Assembly (NCBI RefSeq): GCF_013618475.1
Contig: NZ_JABJVN010000009.1
Location: 161,015 to 225,014 of the forward strand
Direction: 5' to 3'
Source: Saccharibacillus deserti
Lineage (GTDB): Bacteria > Bacillota > Bacilli > Paenibacillales > Paenibacillaceae
Length of the DNA: 64,000 bases
Shown piece by piece: positions 24,384 to 33,576 of the stretch (positions are counted from its first letter, which is position 1; every line of letters begins with the position of its first letter). The translations under genes were made by a program, and so were the position numbers. The notes under the pieces were generated by a model. That model ran no database searches. It was not told the origin of the DNA and saw nothing but the letters and a program-made list of their open reading frames with translations.

Positions 24384-25292
24384 ATGAGTGTGGAGCAGCC
24401 GGAGTATCGCAAGGCGGAGGGCGCGCAAGGAAATGCCGAAGGACCGGGAACGCAGGATCGGACTACAGCCGCAGAGAAAGCGAGCGGCCTCTGGCCTTCC
24501 GGCATCCGAATCTGGGCTCCGCCGCTTGAGAGCATGCCGGAGGACATTCTGTTCCCGATCGCCTGGGAAGAAATGATGTGCCGGCGCGTCGGAGAGGGCG
24601 AGGCGCCGATCATGCATATCTGGCGCCATCCGTACGCGCTGACGATCGGCATGCGGGATCGCAGACTGCCCCGGGCGCCCCAGGCGATGGACAAACTTCG
24701 GCGCGAAGGCTGTTCGGTAGCTGTCCGGGTATCGGGCGGAGCGGCGGTTCCGCTCGACGAAGGCGTAGTCAATGTGTCGGTGATCCTGCCGAATCCGGGG
24801 CGCAAGCTTGAACTGCACGGCGATTTCGAACGGATGGTTTCGCTGATCGCCGGAGCGGCTTCGCCGTGGACAAGCGATTCGAGAGCCGGCGAGATCTCCG
24901 GGGCTTTCTGTCCGGGCGATTACGATGTCAGCGTGAACGGGCGCAAGTTCTGCGGCATTGCCCAGCGCAGGCAGACCAAAGCGTATATCCTGACCGCATT
25001 TGTCATCGTGGACGGCAGCGGCGAGGAGCGGCGGCGTCTGGCCCGCGAATTCTACGACGAAGCTTCCGGCGTGCTGAAGCCGGGAGACGCTTATCCCGAA
25101 GTCCGGGAAGGGACGATGGGGAGTCTGGACGAGCTGGCCGGCGTCCCTTCCGCCGAAGCCTACATCTCTTCGCTGGAAGAGTGGATGATCGATCATGCGG
25201 GAGCCGCCGTGCTGGAACAGGCACCCGAACTGCCAATGGACGAACTCGATCTCCTGTCGCAGCAGCTCAAAGCGCGGTACGATAAAGATTAA
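24384..25292 (+). CDS. lipL: Octanoyl-[GcvH]:protein N-octanoyltransferase LipL
   Basis: This 302-residue enzyme has the biotin/lipoate ligase-like fold. In Bacillus, LipL moves octanoyl groups from GcvH to the E2 subunits of 2-oxo-acid dehydrogenases. The signature FCPGDYDVSVNGRKFCGIAQRR (about residues 175-196), with the probable acyl-cysteine Cys176, is that of LipL. SVAVRVSGGAAVPLDEGVVNVSV is the substrate loop. An unrelated 35-residue N-terminal tail precedes the domain. AAAAGGAGCGG lies upstream of the ATG. A perfect terminator closes the gene. Confidence 0.85.
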   Translation: MSVEQPEYRKAEGAQGNAEGPGTQDRTTAAEKASGLWPSGIRIWAPPLESMPEDILFPIAWEEMMCRRVGEGEAPIMHIWRHPYALTIGMRDRRLPRAPQAMDKLRREGCSVAVRVSGGAAVPLDEGVVNVSVILPNPGRKLELHGDFERMVSLIAGAASPWTSDSRAGEISGAFCPGDYDVSVNGRKFCGIAQRRQTKAYILTAFVIVDGSGEERRRLAREFYDEASGVLKPGDAYPEVREGTMGSLDELAGVPSAEAYISSLEEWMIDHAGAAVLEQAPELPMDELDLLSQQLKARYDKD

Positions 25293-25332
25293 CGGATGGG
25301 AGCCTTGTTCGCTTAGGCCCCACGGAACAACA

Positions 25333-25377
25333 AAAAGCCGCTTCGAACGCCGCGCAGGCGGGTTCGAAGCGGCTTTT
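25333..25377. terminator. Bidirectional terminator after lipL
   Basis: A 16-bp perfect stem, AAAAGCCGCTTCGAAC (25333-25348) with GTTCGAAGCGGCTTTT (25362-25377), lies between convergent genes. Confidence 0.93.
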
Positions 25378-25431
25378 GCCGCCGGGTACAAGAATTCGGA
25401 GCGATGCGGTGCAGAAATATCGGTTCCGGGT

Positions 25432-26484
25432 TTAAGGCCGTTTGATTTCGCCGGCTTCGCCGTTCTCGATCTCGTCCTGCTGCGCCAGCCGAATATCGCC
25501 GAGGAAATTGGAGACGCGGCGCAGGTATTCGCGCGGATGTTCGCGGAAGATCAGTTCGTGGTGCGAGTCTTTGACAATCCAGGATCTGGAGTTCGGATTG
25601 GTCTGGTTCGCGGCCAACTGCTCGGCGATCTCGTAAGGAGCTTTGGTGTCTTCCGTGCCGTGAATGAAGAAAATCGGAATCGGGTAATCTTCCTGTTCGA
25701 CTTTCTGGTACGGAATCTGATGAAGACTCGTGCCGTTCAGGATCGGGAACAGGAACTGCAGAATTTCAAGCGACGGATGGCGCGGCAGGGCGATATTTTG
25801 CCGAATGTTGTGGTACAGCGTATCCGGCTGCAGCAGGAAGGCGCTGTCCAGGATCATGGCATCGATATCGTCGCTGATCAGAGCGGCCTGCAGCGCAGTG
25901 CCGCCGCCCATCGAGAAGCCCCAGACCACAACCTGCTCGGCTCCTTTTTGCTTGGCATATTCGACGGCTCCGAGCAGCTGCTGGGTTTCTTTTTTGCCGC
26001 CGGTTGCGACTTCCTTGCTGCCCTGCGAAGCGAAGCCGTAATCGAACATGATGACATTGAAGTTCAAACGGTGCGCATAATGCGCGAGGTCGTACATCGG
26101 AATCCAGGTCTCTTCGCGGTTGGCTCCATAGCCGTGGCTGAGCACGATCGTTTTCTTCGATTCCGTATTTTCGGCCGGAATATACCACCCCTGCATGGTC
26201 CGGCTTCCGTCGATTGCAGGGAACGTGATATCTTCGTACTCCATCCCGACCGCCTGCTTGGGGGTGGAATACAAGGGAGCGACGGTGGGGTTGGACAGTA
26301 CCCAGGCGATGTAGGCATGCAGAGCGACGAAACAAAAGATCAGAAAGAAAAGGATCGATAAGAACAGAGCCACTGCTATATTACGCAACCGGCGACGGCC
26401 CGAGTGGGTTTCCTTGACAGGATCTTCCGTCTGCGGGGCGGACTGCCTCTGGGACGGAGCTAGGCTTCCGGAAACGGGATTCAT
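25432..26484 (-). CDS. Membrane-anchored alpha/beta hydrolase
   Basis: This 350-residue protein has a charged 33-residue N-terminus, one transmembrane helix (about 36-62) and an alpha/beta hydrolase domain that would face outside. The oxyanion segment SHGYGANREE, the nucleophile elbow GFSMGGG (about residue 194), the acid in HGTEDTKAP and the histidine in KDSHHELIF are all visible. It resembles Bacillus YqkD-type hydrolases of unknown substrate. It is monocistronic and diverges from the IclR gene. Confidence 0.85.
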   Translation of the reverse strand: MNPVSGSLAPSQRQSAPQTEDPVKETHSGRRRLRNIAVALFLSILFFLIFCFVALHAYIAWVLSNPTVAPLYSTPKQAVGMEYEDITFPAIDGSRTMQGWYIPAENTESKKTIVLSHGYGANREETWIPMYDLAHYAHRLNFNVIMFDYGFASQGSKEVATGGKKETQQLLGAVEYAKQKGAEQVVVWGFSMGGGTALQAALISDDIDAMILDSAFLLQPDTLYHNIRQNIALPRHPSLEILQFLFPILNGTSLHQIPYQKVEQEDYPIPIFFIHGTEDTKAPYEIAEQLAANQTNPNSRSWIVKDSHHELIFREHPREYLRRVSNFLGDIRLAQQDEIENGEAGEIKRP

Positions 26485-26852
26485 CGCGGTCTCTCCTTAG
26501 TCTGAATTTGGATCGGCCGGTCTGACGTATGCGGCGAAGAACCGTGCACCGTCACTCTGACCGACTCGAAACTTGTTGGAAAATGAAAAAACTTCGTTGT
26601 ATTTATCGTATGCGCCGATCATGTCGAAGTCAAACCTACTCCTTTTATCGGCCGCTGCGGCAGACGATGTAACCCCTTTATTTCATCGGCATGAGTTTCA
26701 TAAAAAATAAAAGGGTTTCATCAAATGAAACGAAATGTGCTATATTTAGAAGAAACAAACGGGCCGGAAAAGGTACCTTTACTTATGAAACGATCGGCGC
26801 CCGCTTGAAACTCAAAATTCCCGCTGGGAATCCGGAGAGAAGGTAAACCTGT
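26485..26852. other. Divergent regulatory region between hydrolase and IclR genes
   Basis: This 368-bp gap carries no gene. Its centre is AT-rich and contains the IclR-type operator with extra half-sites, and the putative -10 of the iclR gene (26741-26746). The leftward promoter of the hydrolase gene must also lie here, but I see no clear consensus. Confidence 0.5.
26715..26731. promoter_or_regulatory. IclR-type operator upstream of the iclR gene
   Basis: GTTTCATCAAATGAAAC is a perfect 7-bp dyad with a 3-bp spacer. It covers the -35 region of the TATATT box at 26741, which suits autorepression. Further half-sites occur nearby: TTTCAT at 26681, GTTTCAT at 26695 and ATGAAAC at about 26785. An identical half-site pair stands downstream of the acnA promoter. 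Confidence 0.7.
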
Positions 26853-27596
26853 ATGGAAGACGGCAAATTAACCGTTCGTGCGGTCGAACGCGCGCTTGAT
26901 ATATTGATGTGTTTCACCCGGACCGGTACCTTGAGTCTTACGGAGATCGCCGGCGAAGTGGGGCTGCACAAAAGCACCGTTCACCGGCTGATGACGACAC
27001 TCGAGGAAAAAGGATTTGTCAGCCGTGACGCTTCCACCGAGAAGTACCGGCTGGGCATCAAAATCTGGGAACTGTCCGCGCATCTGTCGAATACCGACGA
27101 TCCCGCGCTTCTGCTTCTTCCCGCCATGGAGAAACTGCGGGACGAATTGGAAGAGACCGTCAGTCTCTACGTGAGAGACGGCCGGGAACGGCTGCGTATT
27201 CAGGCGGTGCAGAGCAACCAGGCGATCCGCCGTGTGGCTCCCGTCGGCGCTCGCCTTCCGCTGTACGTCGGCGCTTCGAGCAAAATCCTGGTCGCGTTCG
27301 CAAGCGAACGCGACCAGGAATACATCCTCAGCGATCCGATCTGGCCGGACATGGTCGCAAGATCCGCTTTTCGCGATCAGTTAAAAGCTATCCGTGCTGC
27401 CGGCTACGCGATTAGCGTCGAAGAAAGGGAGCAGGGCGCTACATCCGTAGCGGCCCCAATCTTCGATCTCAAAGGCAATCTGGCCGCGGCTCTGTCCGTA
27501 TCGGGACCGCTGGCGCGTCTGCCTGTGGAGAAGCTGGAAGGCTATGCGCCGCTGCTGATGGAGCGGGCACGCCAGATGGGTCTGATGATCCGGTGA
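26853..27596 (+). CDS. IclR-family regulator, probable regulator of aconitase
   Basis: This 247-residue protein has the IclR winged helix (VERALDILMCFTRTGTLSLTEIAGEVGLHKSTVHRLMTTLEEKGFV, residues about 9-54) and the C-terminal GAF-like effector domain (about 75-245). IclR proteins sense small organic acids. GGAGAGAAGG precedes the ATG. The gene's own promoter carries GTTTCAT-N3-ATGAAAC, and the same dyad stands at +18 or so of acnA 5 kb away. I therefore infer that it regulates the citric acid cycle. It ends just before an acetyltransferase gene, perhaps in one operon. Confidence 0.85.
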   Translation: MEDGKLTVRAVERALDILMCFTRTGTLSLTEIAGEVGLHKSTVHRLMTTLEEKGFVSRDASTEKYRLGIKIWELSAHLSNTDDPALLLLPAMEKLRDELEETVSLYVRDGRERLRIQAVQSNQAIRRVAPVGARLPLYVGASSKILVAFASERDQEYILSDPIWPDMVARSAFRDQLKAIRAAGYAISVEEREQGATSVAAPIFDLKGNLAAALSVSGPLARLPVEKLEGYAPLLMERARQMGLMIR

Positions 27597-27673
27597 GAAG
27601 GCGGCAGCCGCGGGAAGGGACTTCTAAATTCGTCACATCATTCAGCCGGAAATCCGGGAAAGGCGGCACGAAT

Positions 27674-28183
27674 ATGGAACTTACTATGAGTCAGGTACAA
27701 ACGGAGCGCGAGATGGAGGAAACGGCCGTATTGGCCGCACGGATCTGGCATGAGTACTATCTGTTTCTGATCAGCAAAGAACAAATCGAGTACATGATCG
27801 AAAAATTCCAGTCCGTTTCCGCGATTGCGGATCAAATAAATCGGCAGGGTTATACCTACTTTTCGATGCGGAATGAAGAAGCGGTGGTCGGATATCTGGC
27901 GGTCAAGGAAGAAGAAGGATCGCTGTTTCTCAGCAAATTCTATATCGCCCGGGAGTATCGCGGACGCGGTTACGCCAGCCGGGCCAGTGAATTCCTGGAA
28001 CGGCTGTGCGAACAGAGAGGCCTGAGCCATATTTGGCTGACGGTCAACCGGGACAATCGCGACAGTATTGCCGTGTACGAGAAAAAAGGATTCCGCACCG
28101 TACGCGAACAGGTTGCCGATATCGGGAACGGCTTCGTGATGGACGACTACGTGATGGAAAAGGAAATCAAGCTTCGGGATTGA
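27674..28183 (+). CDS. GNAT-family acetyltransferase
   Basis: This 169-residue GNAT protein has the acetyl-CoA motif KFYIAREYRGRGYASRASEFLE near residues 98-119 and the closing NRDSIAVYEKKGFRTV. The N-terminal half (YLFLISKEQIEYMIEKFQS) resembles acetyltransferases such as PaiA, but the substrate is not certain. The ATG at 27674 follows GGAAAGGCGG. An earlier in-frame ATG at 27593 overlaps the iclR stop and lacks a good site. It is probably co-transcribed with iclR (77 bp apart). Confidence 0.78.
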   Translation: MELTMSQVQTEREMEETAVLAARIWHEYYLFLISKEQIEYMIEKFQSVSAIADQINRQGYTYFSMRNEEAVVGYLAVKEEEGSLFLSKFYIAREYRGRGYASRASEFLERLCEQRGLSHIWLTVNRDNRDSIAVYEKKGFRTVREQVADIGNGFVMDDYVMEKEIKLRD

Positions 28184-28210
28184 ATCCTGCAGCCGCCCGG
28201 CGCCGCTGCG

Positions 28211-28678
28211 TTACAGATGCAGTGACAGGCGAATCATATCGCGGCAGCGGATTCCGTTCTCGTAAATTTCTTCGTCATAATGCCGGACGAAAAAATCGGG
28301 ATCCACTCCGATTATACGGAATCCGCATTTCTGGTATAGAGCAAGCTGGCCGATCCCGGAGTTGCCGGTACCGAGCTCGATTGTCCGGTAACCGGCTTCC
28401 CGTGACATTTCTATGGCATGCAGCACGAGAATTTTTCCGATGCCCTGTCCGTGGAGGGTCTCATCGACGGCGACATTGACCAATTCGACCGTTTCCGGCC
28501 GGGTAGGCAGAAGCACGAATACACCGGCGATTCGTATCCCGTCGTCGGCGAGGAAGCATGTGCCGCGGCGCAGATAGTCTTCGACGATGGATCTTGAAGG
28601 GTCGGCGAGCAGCAGCAGATCCAGCGGCGGCGGTTCGTTTGGAGCGAGTGGACGGAGAGTGAGCGTTTCGATTGGCAT
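28211..28678 (-). CDS. GNAT-family acetyltransferase
   Basis: This 155-residue GNAT protein has VNVAVDETLHGQGIGKILVLHAIE near residues 69-92 and ALYQKCGFRIIGVDPDFF near the end, as in the YvbK-type group. GGGAGG lies 7 nt before the ATG at 28678, which fixes the start. Longer in-frame starts add a non-conserved tail. It converges with the preceding acetyltransferase without a clear terminator. Confidence 0.8.
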   Translation of the reverse strand: MPIETLTLRPLAPNEPPPLDLLLLADPSRSIVEDYLRRGTCFLADDGIRIAGVFVLLPTRPETVELVNVAVDETLHGQGIGKILVLHAIEMSREAGYRTIELGTGNSGIGQLALYQKCGFRIIGVDPDFFVRHYDEEIYENGIRCRDMIRLSLHL

Positions 28679-28768
28679 GAGGCGGCCTCCCGGGCAGAGA
28701 TGAATTTGAATGGATATCCTTTTACAAACCATGATGAGTAAGGGCGGGCAAATTGTCAATCCAACATG

Positions 28769-28806
28769 AAAAAGCTGCACTCGCCGTTTGGCGGGTGCAG
28801 CTTTTT
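28769..28806 (-). terminator. Terminator of acnA
   Basis: AAAAAGCTGCAC (28769-28780) pairs with GTGCAGCTTTTT (28795-28806), with an inner CGCC/GGCG. It lies just downstream of the acnA stop on the minus strand. Confidence 0.88.
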
Positions 28807-28832
28807 GGTGTAAGGCTAAAAGTGCGGTAGGC

Positions 28833-31577
28833 TTAGTCCTGCATTTTCAAAGGTTTTTCGCCGTTGGCGACTTTCATCATTTGGCGAAGGACCGTTTGCA
28901 GGATGCCTCCGTTATAGTAATAGTCGACGTCGACCATGCTGTCCAGACGGGCGATCGCATTGAACTCGAACGTGGTTCCGTCTTCGCGCGTAACGGCTAC
29001 CGTCAATTTCTGGCCCGGTTTCACGTCGTTGCTCAGGCCGATAATATCGAACGTCTCGCGGCCGTCGAGGCCGAGGGATTTCCACGTGCTGCCTTCTTCG
29101 AACTGGAGCGGAAGTACGCCCATGCCGACGAGGTTGCTGCGGTGAATCCGTTCGAAGCTTTCCGCGATAACGGCTTTGACGCCCAGCAGCATCGTGCCTT
29201 TGGCCGCCCAGTCGCGGGAGCTGCCCGTACCGTATTCTTTGCCGGCGAGTACGATCAGGTTCTGGCCTTCGTCTTGATACTTCATCGAAGCGTCGTAGAT
29301 CGACATCACTTCATCGGTAGGCAGATACTTGGTTACGCCGCCTTCGGTGCCCGGAGCCACCATGTTGCGAATCCGGATGTTGGCGAACGTACCGCGCATC
29401 ATGACTTCATGGTTACCGCGGCGCGAGCCGTAGGAGTTGAAGTCTTTGCGTTCGACGCCGTGTTCGGCCAGATACAGACCGGCCGGGCTGCTAGGCGCAA
29501 TGTTGCCCGCAGGAGAGATATGGTCGGTCGTCACCGAATCGCCCAGCAGAGCCAATACGCGGGACTGCTTGATGTCGGCAATATCGTTCATTCCGTCGTT
29601 CAGATAGCGGAAGAACGGAGGGTTCTGGATATAAGTCGAGTTGGAATCCCACTCGTACAGTTCGCCTTCCGGTACTTCGATCGCGTTCCAACGCTCGTTG
29701 GCGGTGAATACGTTCGCGTACTTCAGACGGAACATTTCCGGCGTGATCGCCATGGCAACCGCATCGCGGATTTCCTGGGAAGTCGGCCAGATATCGCGCA
29801 GGAATACCGGTTCGCCTTGTTGGTCGTAGCCAAGCGGCTCGGTCGCCATATCGATATTCACCGTGCCGGCCAGCGCGTAAGCGACGACGAGCGGCGGGGA
29901 AGCCAGGTAATTCATTTTGACCTGCGCGTGGACGCGGCCCTCGAAGTTCCGGTTGCCGGACAGTACGCCCGCAACGGTCAGATCGTTATCGGCAACGACT
30001 TGAGCGACTTCGTCCGGCAGCGGGCCGGAGTTGCCGATGCAGGTTGCGCAGCCGTAACCGGCTACGTAGAAGCCCAGTTTTTCAAGCGGCTCAAGCAGGC
30101 CTGCCTTGAACAGGTAGTCGGTTACGATCAGGGAGCCCGGCGTCAGGCTGGTCTTCACGTATTCGGGACGGACCAGGCCGCGCTCGACGGCTTTCTTCGC
30201 GAGCAGACCCGCGCCCAGCATAACGCTCGGGTTCGAGGTGTTGGTACAGCTGGTGATCGCTGCAATCACAACGGCGCCCGCGCCCATTTCGCTCGTTTTG
30301 CCGTTCTTGTGGCTGACCGTGACTTTCTCGGCGATCTTCTCGTCGCTGAGTCCGTAGCCGCCTTTGTCGACCGGCGTGCGCACGATGTCTTCGAAGTTGC
30401 GCTTCATGTTGGTCAGCTCGATACGGTCCTGCGGACGTTTCGGTCCGGCAAGGCTTGGTACAACCGAACCCAGGTCAAGCTCGACGACGTCGCTGAATTC
30501 CGGATCGGCCATATCGTCCGTACGGAACATGCCTTGGGCACGGTAGTAGTTTTCGACCAGTTCGATCTGCTCGTCTTCGCGGCCGGTGTTGCGCAGGTAC
30601 GTCAGCGTCTCGGAATCGACCGGGAAGAAGCCGACGGTCGCGCCGTATTCCGGTGCCATGTTGGCAACCGTCGCGCGGTCGGCCAGACCGATGTTGCTCA
30701 GGCCGGGACCGAAGAACTCGACGAATTTGCCGACTACGCCTTTTTTGCGCAGAATTTCGGTAACGGTAAGCGCCAGGTCGGTCGCGGTCGCGCCTTCGGA
30801 CAGGCTGCCCGTCAGTTTGAAGCCGACGACGTCAGGCGTGACGAAGTACAGCGGTTGGCCGAGCATGCCGGCTTCCGCTTCGATACCGCCTACGCCCCAG
30901 CCGACAACGCCCAGACCGTTGATCATGGTCGTATGGGAGTCCGTGCCGACGAGGGAATCCGGGAAGACGTAAGTTTCGCCTTCAATTACTTTCGTTGCCG
31001 CAACGGAAGCCAGGTACTCCAGGTTGACCTGGTGCACGATCCCCGTGGACGGCGGAACGGCGCGGAAGTTATCGAATGCCGTTTGGGCCCAGCGCAGGAA
31101 ACGGTAGCGTTCTTCGTTGCGTTCGAACTCGAGATTGATATTAAAGTCGAGCGCGTCGGATGTACCGAACGCGTCAACCATGACCGAGTGGTCGATAACG
31201 AGGTCGACCGGTACGAGCGGGTTGATCTGTTTCGGATCTCCGCCGCTCAGTTTCACGGTATCGCGCATGGCTGCGAGATCGACGACAACCGGTACGCCGG
31301 TGAAGTCCTGCAGGACGATACGTGCCGGAATGAACGGGATCTCCTTGTTGGCGTCGCGTTCTTCGGCCCAGCGGGCGATCTGGTTTACGTGTTCTTCGGT
31401 GATTGCGCGCCCGTCAAATTGGCGAACGGCTGCTTCCAACAGAACGCGGATCGAGAACGGAAGCTTGGAGATGCCGTGGTGTCCTTGTTCTTCGAGTGCC
31501 TTCAAGCTGTAGTAACGGTAAGATTTGCCTCCCGATTCGAGCGTACGGGCGACAGAAAATTGATCGGATAAAGCCAT
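28833..31577 (-). CDS. acnA: Aconitate hydratase AcnA
   Basis: This 914-residue aconitase of the AcnA/IRP1 type interconverts citrate and isocitrate in the citric acid cycle, and relatives bind mRNA when the cluster is lost. The Fe-S cysteines are in [15 protein letters not shown] and [14 protein letters not shown]. The conserved [28 protein letters not shown] and the C-terminal swivelling domain with [16 protein letters not shown] are intact. GAGGAGG precedes the ATG. The promoter (TTTACG-17-TATAAT on the minus strand) is followed by an IclR-type dyad, so repression by roadblock is likely. The opposite strand is open for 2.8 kb, a codon-bias artefact. Confidence 0.97.
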   Translation of the reverse strand: MALSDQFSVARTLESGGKSYRYYSLKALEEQGHHGISKLPFSIRVLLEAAVRQFDGRAITEEHVNQIARWAEERDANKEIPFIPARIVLQDFTGVPVVVDLAAMRDTVKLSGGDPKQINPLVPVDLVIDHSVMVDAFGTSDALDFNINLEFERNEERYRFLRWAQTAFDNFRAVPPSTGIVHQVNLEYLASVAATKVIEGETYVFPDSLVGTDSHTTMINGLGVVGWGVGGIEAEAGMLGQPLYFVTPDVVGFKLTGSLSEGATATDLALTVTEILRKKGVVGKFVEFFGPGLSNIGLADRATVANMAPEYGATVGFFPVDSETLTYLRNTGREDEQIELVENYYRAQGMFRTDDMADPEFSDVVELDLGSVVPSLAGPKRPQDRIELTNMKRNFEDIVRTPVDKGGYGLSDEKIAEKVTVSHKNGKTSEMGAGAVVIAAITSCTNTSNPSVMLGAGLLAKKAVERGLVRPEYVKTSLTPGSLIVTDYLFKAGLLEPLEKLGFYVAGYGCATCIGNSGPLPDEVAQVVADNDLTVAGVLSGNRNFEGRVHAQVKMNYLASPPLVVAYALAGTVNIDMATEPLGYDQQGEPVFLRDIWPTSQEIRDAVAMAITPEMFRLKYANVFTANERWNAIEVPEGELYEWDSNSTYIQNPPFFRYLNDGMNDIADIKQSRVLALLGDSVTTDHISPAGNIAPSSPAGLYLAEHGVERKDFNSYGSRRGNHEVMMRGTFANIRIRNMVAPGTEGGVTKYLPTDEVMSIYDASMKYQDEGQNLIVLAGKEYGTGSSRDWAAKGTMLLGVKAVIAESFERIHRSNLVGMGVLPLQFEEGSTWKSLGLDGRETFDIIGLSNDVKPGQKLTVAVTREDGTTFEFNAIARLDSMVDVDYYYNGGILQTVLRQMMKVANGEKPLKMQD

Positions 31578-31724
31578 GGATGGACCTCCTCGAGAAATGT
31601 AATGGATCGCCGCGGAACCGGATAGGGTCTTGACGGAACGCGCGGAAAATCAAGCTCGGAAACGAAGTGCGGCTGCCGTTGAAGGAACCTTTCCGTTCCG
31701 GGAATCATGGACTGATTTTACGAA

Positions 31725-31741
31725 GTTTCATTGGATGAAAC
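31725..31741. promoter_or_regulatory. IclR-type operator downstream of the acnA promoter
   Basis: GTTTCATTGGATGAAAC has the same two 7-bp half-sites and 3-bp spacing as the dyad at the iclR promoter (26715-26731). Relative to the acnA -10 box it lies at about +18 to +34, a roadblock position. Confidence 0.7.
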
Positions 31742-31765
31742 TAAATTTCAAAAATATCTAATTTA

Positions 31766-31794
31766 ATTATAACGTTTACAATACGGATCGTAAA
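31766..31794 (-). promoter_or_regulatory. Sigma-A promoter of acnA
   Basis: On the minus strand TTTACG (31794-31789) and TATAAT (31771-31766) are separated by 17 bp in AT-rich sequence about 190 bp before the start codon. Confidence 0.65.
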
Positions 31795-31860
31795 GTCCTT
31801 TTTGCCACGAAACAGCCGCCGGATTTCGATTTTCGGGCCGGCGCGGTATGCGGGTTTTCT

Positions 31861-31889
31861 TTGCAGGCGGAGCCCCTATCCTCTATACT
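31861..31889 (+). promoter_or_regulatory. Sigma-A promoter of ddl
   Basis: TTGCAG (31861-31866) and TATACT (31884-31889), with a 17-bp spacer, lie about 40 bp before the ddl start. Confidence 0.55.
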
Positions 31890-31927
31890 GGTGAGAGAGA
31901 TTTTAACGAATTGACGGGGGCTTAGAC

Positions 31928-33016
31928 ATGACAGCAAACAAAGTAACGGTAGGATTGGTATACGGCGGAAAATCGGGCGAACACGAGGTTTCGCTGCAGA
32001 CCGGTTTTGCGGTAATGAACGCTTTCGATTACGCGAAATACGAGATTGTTCCTTTTTATATTACCCTTCAGGGCGAGTGGCGAATGGGTTCCGCTTTGGA
32101 CGGGCCGATGAATTCGGTAGAGGACATGAAACTGGATGCGGCGGCGGGCGGTACGTCCGAGGCGGCAGGCGCCTTGTTCGCTTCGCTCAGCGGCCAAGAA
32201 AGCGGCATCGATGTGATGTTCCCGCTTCTTCACGGCACATTCGGCGAAGACGGTACCGTGCAGGGATTGTTCGAAATGGCCGGGCTGCCTTACGTCGGCG
32301 CGGGCGTATTGTCGTCTTCGGCCGGCATGGACAAAGACGTCATGAAAAAACTGTTTGCGGCCGCCGGGCTGGAACAGGGCGAGTATATCGCTTTCGGAGA
32401 GCGCGATTGGCGTATCAGCCGGCACGATCTGCTTCAGGAAGCGGAGACCAAGCTCGGCTATCCGTGTTTCGTCAAGCCTGCAAACCTGGGCTCGAGCGTC
32501 GGCATCTCCAAAGCCGGCGACCAGGAAGCCCTGATCGATGCCGTGGAACTTGCGCTGCGGTACGACCGCAAAGTGCTGATCGAGACATTCATCGACGGAC
32601 GCGAACTTGAAGTCGGCGTGCTCGGCAACGACGACCCGCAGGCTTCCGTACCGGGCGAAATCGTCTCTTCCGGCGACTATTACGACTATAATGCGAAGTA
32701 TATCGACGGCAAATCCGAGATGATGATCCCGGCTCCGGTCGATGCGGATTTGGCCGATTCCCTCCGCGAACTTGCCGTTCGCGCATTCAAAGCCGTCGAA
32801 GGCAGCGGCCTGTGCCGCGCCGACTTCTTCGTGCGGCGTTCCGACAACAAGATTCTCATTAATGAAGTGAACACGATGCCCGGCTTTACGCCCTTCAGTA
32901 TGTACCCTCTTCTCTGGCGCGAAACCGGGATGTCCTATCAGGCCCTGCTCGACCGTCTGATCGAACTGGCTCTGGAACGCCATGAAGCCCGCACCAACCT
33001 TCAATACGGTAGATAA
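31928..33016 (+). CDS. ddl: D-alanine--D-alanine ligase
   Basis: This 362-residue ATP-grasp enzyme joins two D-alanines for peptidoglycan precursors. The N-terminal YGGKSGEHEVSLQTG motif, the HGTFGEDGTVQGLFEMAGLPYVG segment (about residue 100), the ATP-binding KPANLGSSVGISK (about 182) and the metal-binding EVNTMPGFTPFSMYP (about 317) are all intact. The length is typical. GACGGGGG precedes the ATG. Directly after the stop lies a 15-bp hairpin with a conserved loop, then an octamer tandem array. Confidence 0.95.
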   Translation: MTANKVTVGLVYGGKSGEHEVSLQTGFAVMNAFDYAKYEIVPFYITLQGEWRMGSALDGPMNSVEDMKLDAAAGGTSEAAGALFASLSGQESGIDVMFPLLHGTFGEDGTVQGLFEMAGLPYVGAGVLSSSAGMDKDVMKKLFAAAGLEQGEYIAFGERDWRISRHDLLQEAETKLGYPCFVKPANLGSSVGISKAGDQEALIDAVELALRYDRKVLIETFIDGRELEVGVLGNDDPQASVPGEIVSSGDYYDYNAKYIDGKSEMMIPAPVDADLADSLRELAVRAFKAVEGSGLCRADFFVRRSDNKILINEVNTMPGFTPFSMYPLLWRETGMSYQALLDRLIELALERHEARTNLQYGR

Positions 33017-33078
33017 GGAACCAAACTTTGCATACCCCTCCGGGCCAAGCAAAGTTTGGTTCCCGCGCCGAGCGAGCC
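33017..33078 (+). repeat. 3'-end hairpin element, copy 1
   Basis: GGAACCAAACTTTGC (33017-33031) pairs perfectly with 33049-33063 around the loop ATACCCCTCCGGGCCAA. The tail CGCGCCGAGCGAGCC (33064-33078) follows. Loop and tail recur in copy 2 after fabI although the stem sequence differs. No T-run follows, so it is not a simple terminator. Confidence 0.65.
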
Positions 33079-33080
33079 TT

Positions 33081-33175
33081 GAATCTTTAAGTTTTTAAGT
33101 CTTTAAGTCTTTAAGTCTTTAAGTCTTTAAGTCTTTAAGTCTTTAAGTCTTTAAGTCTTTAAGTCTTTAAGTCTT
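33081..33175. repeat. Tandem array of the octamer AAGTCTTT
   Basis: From 33097 the unit AAGTCTTT is repeated nearly ten times without change (ending within the tenth copy at 33175). Two degenerate copies (GAATCTTT, AAGTTTTT) precede it. It has no spacers, so it is not CRISPR. It separates ddl from the next gene. Confidence 0.95.
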
Positions 33176-33231
33176 CAGCACCAAACCTACCTCGCAGTCA
33201 ACGGATCATTCGGTCGAAAGGAGAGCTAACC

Positions 33232-33549
33232 ATGGGATTTGAAACGGAATTCAACTCGGTCTGCAAATTCAAAAGCGAGCAGGAACTGTACGAACTGCTC
33301 GAGTACGGACGCGGCAAAATGCGCAAAGACGGTTTCCGCGTATTTCCGACCGGACAAAAAGTGATCGCCTATACCCCCGACAACCGGGCCGTCGCGATTG
33401 TACTCGTTACCGCTTCGATCGCGGAGATCAATTTTCAGGATAAAGAGATCACGCAGGTCGAGCTGGATCTGGTGCGCAAGCTGACGGACGAGGAATCGCG
33501 CGTGCTAACGGCATTGGCGCATGAAATGTTTTTCGGAGACAAGGAATAA
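33232..33549 (+). CDS. Conserved hypothetical protein
   Basis: This 105-residue soluble protein with mixed alpha/beta prediction starts MGFETEFNSVCKFKSEQELYELLEYGRG. It has a charged helical end (ELDLVRKLTDEESRVLTALAHEMFFGDKE). I cannot assign a function. It may belong to one of the small Bacillales DUF families such as DUF2584, but this is only an impression. AAAGGAGAG precedes the ATG. It ends 27 bp before fabI and is probably co-transcribed with it. Confidence 0.72.
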   Translation: MGFETEFNSVCKFKSEQELYELLEYGRGKMRKDGFRVFPTGQKVIAYTPDNRAVAIVLVTASIAEINFQDKEITQVELDLVRKLTDEESRVLTALAHEMFFGDKE

Positions 33550-33576
33550 CGAACGGAAAATTGGGAGGAACGGATT

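Noticed and set aside
28788..31571. A 927-codon open frame on the + strand opposite acnA
   Set aside because: It is the mirror of a highly biased GC-rich coding strand. It has no ribosome binding site and no recognisable domains, while aconitase on the other strand is unmistakable.
33081..33175. CRISPR array
   Set aside because: The repeats are 8 bp and directly adjacent without spacers, so it is a simple tandem repeat.
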